From Enterocloster lavalensis (lineage in GTDB: Bacteria; Bacillota; Clostridia; Lachnospirales; Lachnospiraceae): a DNA stretch of 64,000 nucleotides. Position 1 is the first letter of the stretch. The number at the start of each line of letters is the position of its first letter. The notes beneath the pieces are model-generated. The model was not told the DNA's origin. It did no database searches and saw nothing but the letters and a program-made list of their open reading frames with translations. The translations under genes and the position numbers were made by a program. This document shows positions 62,243-64,000 of this stretch, piece after piece. Where the stretch lies: positions 1-64,000 of the forward strand of contig NZ_CABJCG010000004.1 in the NCBI RefSeq assembly GCF_902364025.1. The letters run 5' to 3'.

Positions 62243-63325
62243 TCAGGATATGTATAAATGATTTCCTGACACAGTCTCGCACTGATACATAGGAATACTG
62301 CTTCGGAACAGCACCTCACTTCTGACATAGACGTTCTCCGACGGGGGAGCAATATTTCTCAGCAGAAATTCCGTGAGATACTGGGTCGCCACATATGCCT
62401 GGCGGTAAGTATTCTTATGAAGCAGATTTGAGAAAATCCCCTGTTCCAGGCAGCACATGTTTTCCGGGAACAGGTCGCTTCCCACAGCAAGAACGCTGCC
62501 TTTTCGCCCGCAGCTCTCGATGGCTTTGCCCAGAAAGATACTCCCCCGCGCCGTGACGCTGGAACAGGATTTAATGTTGTGATTGTTATGGAACTGTTCG
62601 CAAATCTTCTCATAGGTTACACTGTCATAACCCGGGATCCGAACGATCCTGTTTTTGATTCCATATTTTTGAATATAGGAGTCGAAGCCGTCTACAATGA
62701 GGAAATGGGAGGGAACCGTCTCGTTTCCGATGCATAAAAGCACCTCGTCCTCGTCCCCAAGTCTGCTTGTCAGTATCTCCCCAAGAATCTCTCCAAGGAG
62801 CAGATAATGGGTCTGAACGCAGCACAGCCGGTTGATTTTTTCATTGTCATTTCCCACCAGCACCACGGGAATTCCCGCCTCTGAATATTTACCGACAGGC
62901 GGAACGATACCGGAGGACGAATACCCGACGGAAATGATTCCGTCTATCTGGCCTTCAGCGGACAGCTGGTCAAGTTTTTCCTCAATATACCGGTGATCCG
63001 GCTCATCTCTGTACGGAATTTCAACCGCCTTTATGCTGAAATCCGCCAGCGTTTTCATATAATCGCGAAAGCCCTTCCAGATATCCGCATAATAATAGCG
63101 GTATTCCCCTGTCTCCTGCGGAAAAAGCGCCGCAATGCAGTAAGGCTTCCGTTTCAGGGAAGCTGCGACCGTGTTTGAATGGTAGTCGAGCTCTTTTGCG
63201 ATCTCACAGATGCGGTTTCTGGTTTGTTCACCGACACCTGGTTTGTTATTCAGGGAGGCATGGACTGTCGACAATGATACGCCCGCCCTGGCAGCGATAT
63301 CTTTAATAGTGGTTCTGGTTTTCAC
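62243..63325 (-). CDS. LacI-family regulator
   Basis: 360 residues. HTH at 5-52 (TIKDIAARAGVSLSTVHASL, then NNKPGVGEQTRNRICEIAKE) and a sugar-binding domain (IAALFPQETGEYRYYYADIW near 68, in the RbsB-like type I fold with DGIISVGYSS near 128). It is upstream of the dehydrogenase gene in the same direction. It differs from the LacI protein at 44320. Ligand unknown. Confidence 0.9.
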   Translation of the reverse strand: MKTRTTIKDIAARAGVSLSTVHASLNNKPGVGEQTRNRICEIAKELDYHSNTVAASLKRKPYCIAALFPQETGEYRYYYADIWKGFRDYMKTLADFSIKAVEIPYRDEPDHRYIEEKLDQLSAEGQIDGIISVGYSSSGIVPPVGKYSEAGIPVVLVGNDNEKINRLCCVQTHYLLLGEILGEILTSRLGDEDEVLLCIGNETVPSHFLIVDGFDSYIQKYGIKNRIVRIPGYDSVTYEKICEQFHNNHNIKSCSSVTARGSIFLGKAIESCGRKGSVLAVGSDLFPENMCCLEQGIFSNLLHKNTYRQAYVATQYLTEFLLRNIAPPSENVYVRSEVLFRSSIPMYQCETVSGNHLYIS

Positions 63326-63417
63326 GAGTTCAGACCTTTCGATTTTTTTTAAGTTTAACTCATAAAACCCCCCGCGTCAATGACAACCGCCCGCTGCAAA
63401 CCGGCCGGTTCCGAGGC

Positions 63418-64000
63418 TCAATCCACCATAAAACCGTCCCCGTCAAACAGGATTTCTTCCGGCCCTCTCACATATTCAATGTCCGGCTGATCCTTGATCG
63501 CCTCATACAGCGCCTCCGACACCTGCAGCTCCTTCATGGACAGCGTGTCCTTGATTCGCGCCACCCGGTGCGGTCTGGGCGCCCCGTTGCAGCAGCGCAG
63601 GGCTATGACCAGGGCTTCCCTGTCATTGTTGACGTACATCGGGATTTTGGAACCCTGTATCTCAGTGGCGGTGATCAGATTGGTCCATGTCTCCGACCAG
63701 TCTATGTCATTTAAACAGCGCCGGGTGGTGATATCCGCCTCATTGATTCCGCTGCCGTTGTGATGGCTCTCCGGCGTCAGCCCTCGTATGAACAGCCGCT
63801 TGATGCGGACCGGGTCCTCAAAACCATAACACCGGCTGTTCGAACGTCCCACCACGTTGGGGTCAAAGCCATAGCCGCTGATATTTTTGCCGATCCGGTC
63901 GATGATCAACACGTCGATATCGTCAAACTTAAAACCTGCCAGCTGCTGCTTTGCCGTCTTTAACAGGCGCGCGTCTGCCTCCATGATCTGCGCTCCCGGA
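63418..64000 (-). CDS. LarA/DUF2088-like protein, partial at the window edge
   Basis: The reading frame is open past the right end of the window; the last 193 codons are seen, ending at 63418. DVLIIDRIGKNISGYGFDPN, followed by VVGRSNSRCYG, resembles the C-terminal part of DUF2088/lactate-racemase-like (nickel-pincer) proteins; this assignment is tentative. The metal and pincer-binding N-terminal part is outside. It precedes the LacI and dehydrogenase genes on the same strand, so it may belong to a hydroxy-acid pathway. Confidence 0.5.
   Translation of the reverse strand, partial: PGAQIMEADARLLKTAKQQLAGFKFDDIDVLIIDRIGKNISGYGFDPNVVGRSNSRCYGFEDPVRIKRLFIRGLTPESHHNGSGINEADITTRRCLNDIDWSETWTNLITATEIQGSKIPMYVNNDREALVIALRCCNGAPRPHRVARIKDTLSMKELQVSEALYEAIKDQPDIEYVRGPEEILFDGDGFMVD

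Overview
The window looks like a chromosomal segment of a gut-type Clostridia, most likely Lachnospiraceae. It is GC-rich with strong AGGAGG ribosome sites, and it carries the usual firmicute genes (YerC/TrpR-type regulator, DegV, CapA, RpoD, HtpG with a CIRCE operator, thymidine kinase) plus many sugar and nucleoside transport loci. The genus is not decided.

Region by region: 1-4.05 kb holds a TrpR-like regulator, a Cof-type phosphatase and a PLD-nuclease/helicase fusion. An orphan SsuA/THI5-type substrate-binding protein gene begins at 4054 and is cut in two. Its 3' end resumes in frame at 21926. The 17.1 kb between is an AT-richer integrative mobilizable element bounded by a shared ATCCA. 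From left to right it holds a DUF4143 ATPase, a large serine recombinase, a HerA-like ATPase with an unknown partner, a truncated DUF932 gene, an Xis-like gene, a 24-residue peptide gene whose start lies inside a perfect 14-bp inverted repeat, a YARHG membrane protein, a Cro/CI regulator, a plus-strand cargo operon (14.56-18.57 kb: WYL regulator, 44-aa ORF, multi-pass membrane protein, Cys-cluster protein, glycine-zipper protein with a DnaA-N-like tail), a relaxase/MobC pair, a second Xis-like gene, a second DUF4143 ATPase and a decayed CRISPR-like repeat set. The cargo operon is the best candidate here for an undescribed system, possibly anti-phage; that role is inference.

22-28.8 kb is a mixed region: SASA esterase, divergent NmrA/TetR pair, a deaminase, AlkD-like repair protein, DUF554 protein and galactokinase. 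28.98-30.13 kb is a radical SAM gene carrying a 27-bp minisatellite. 30.1-37.1 kb is a purine/nucleoside uptake operon (BMP lipoprotein, ATPase, two permeases, amidohydrolase) divergent from an XRE-cupin regulator, with two matching palindromes over a consensus promoter. 37.2-48.2 kb is a pentose or deoxypentose locus: deoC, HAD phosphatase, rbsD, a carbohydrate ABC transporter, a ribokinase-family kinase and LacI on one strand; a phosphodiesterase, a mutarotase and a second deoC on the other. Together these suggest uptake of a sugar or nucleoside-derived pentose, anomer conversion, phosphorylation and aldol cleavage.

48.3-64 kb is mostly housekeeping: a membrane protein, CapA, DegV, HPr-like and Hpt proteins, HtpG, a glycogen debranching enzyme, a primary-type sigma factor, thymidine kinase, a DUF5721-like protein, a PD-(D/E)XK/Rpn-type protein, then an alcohol dehydrogenase/LacI pair and a partial gene running off the right edge. 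No tRNA or rRNA gene was seen.
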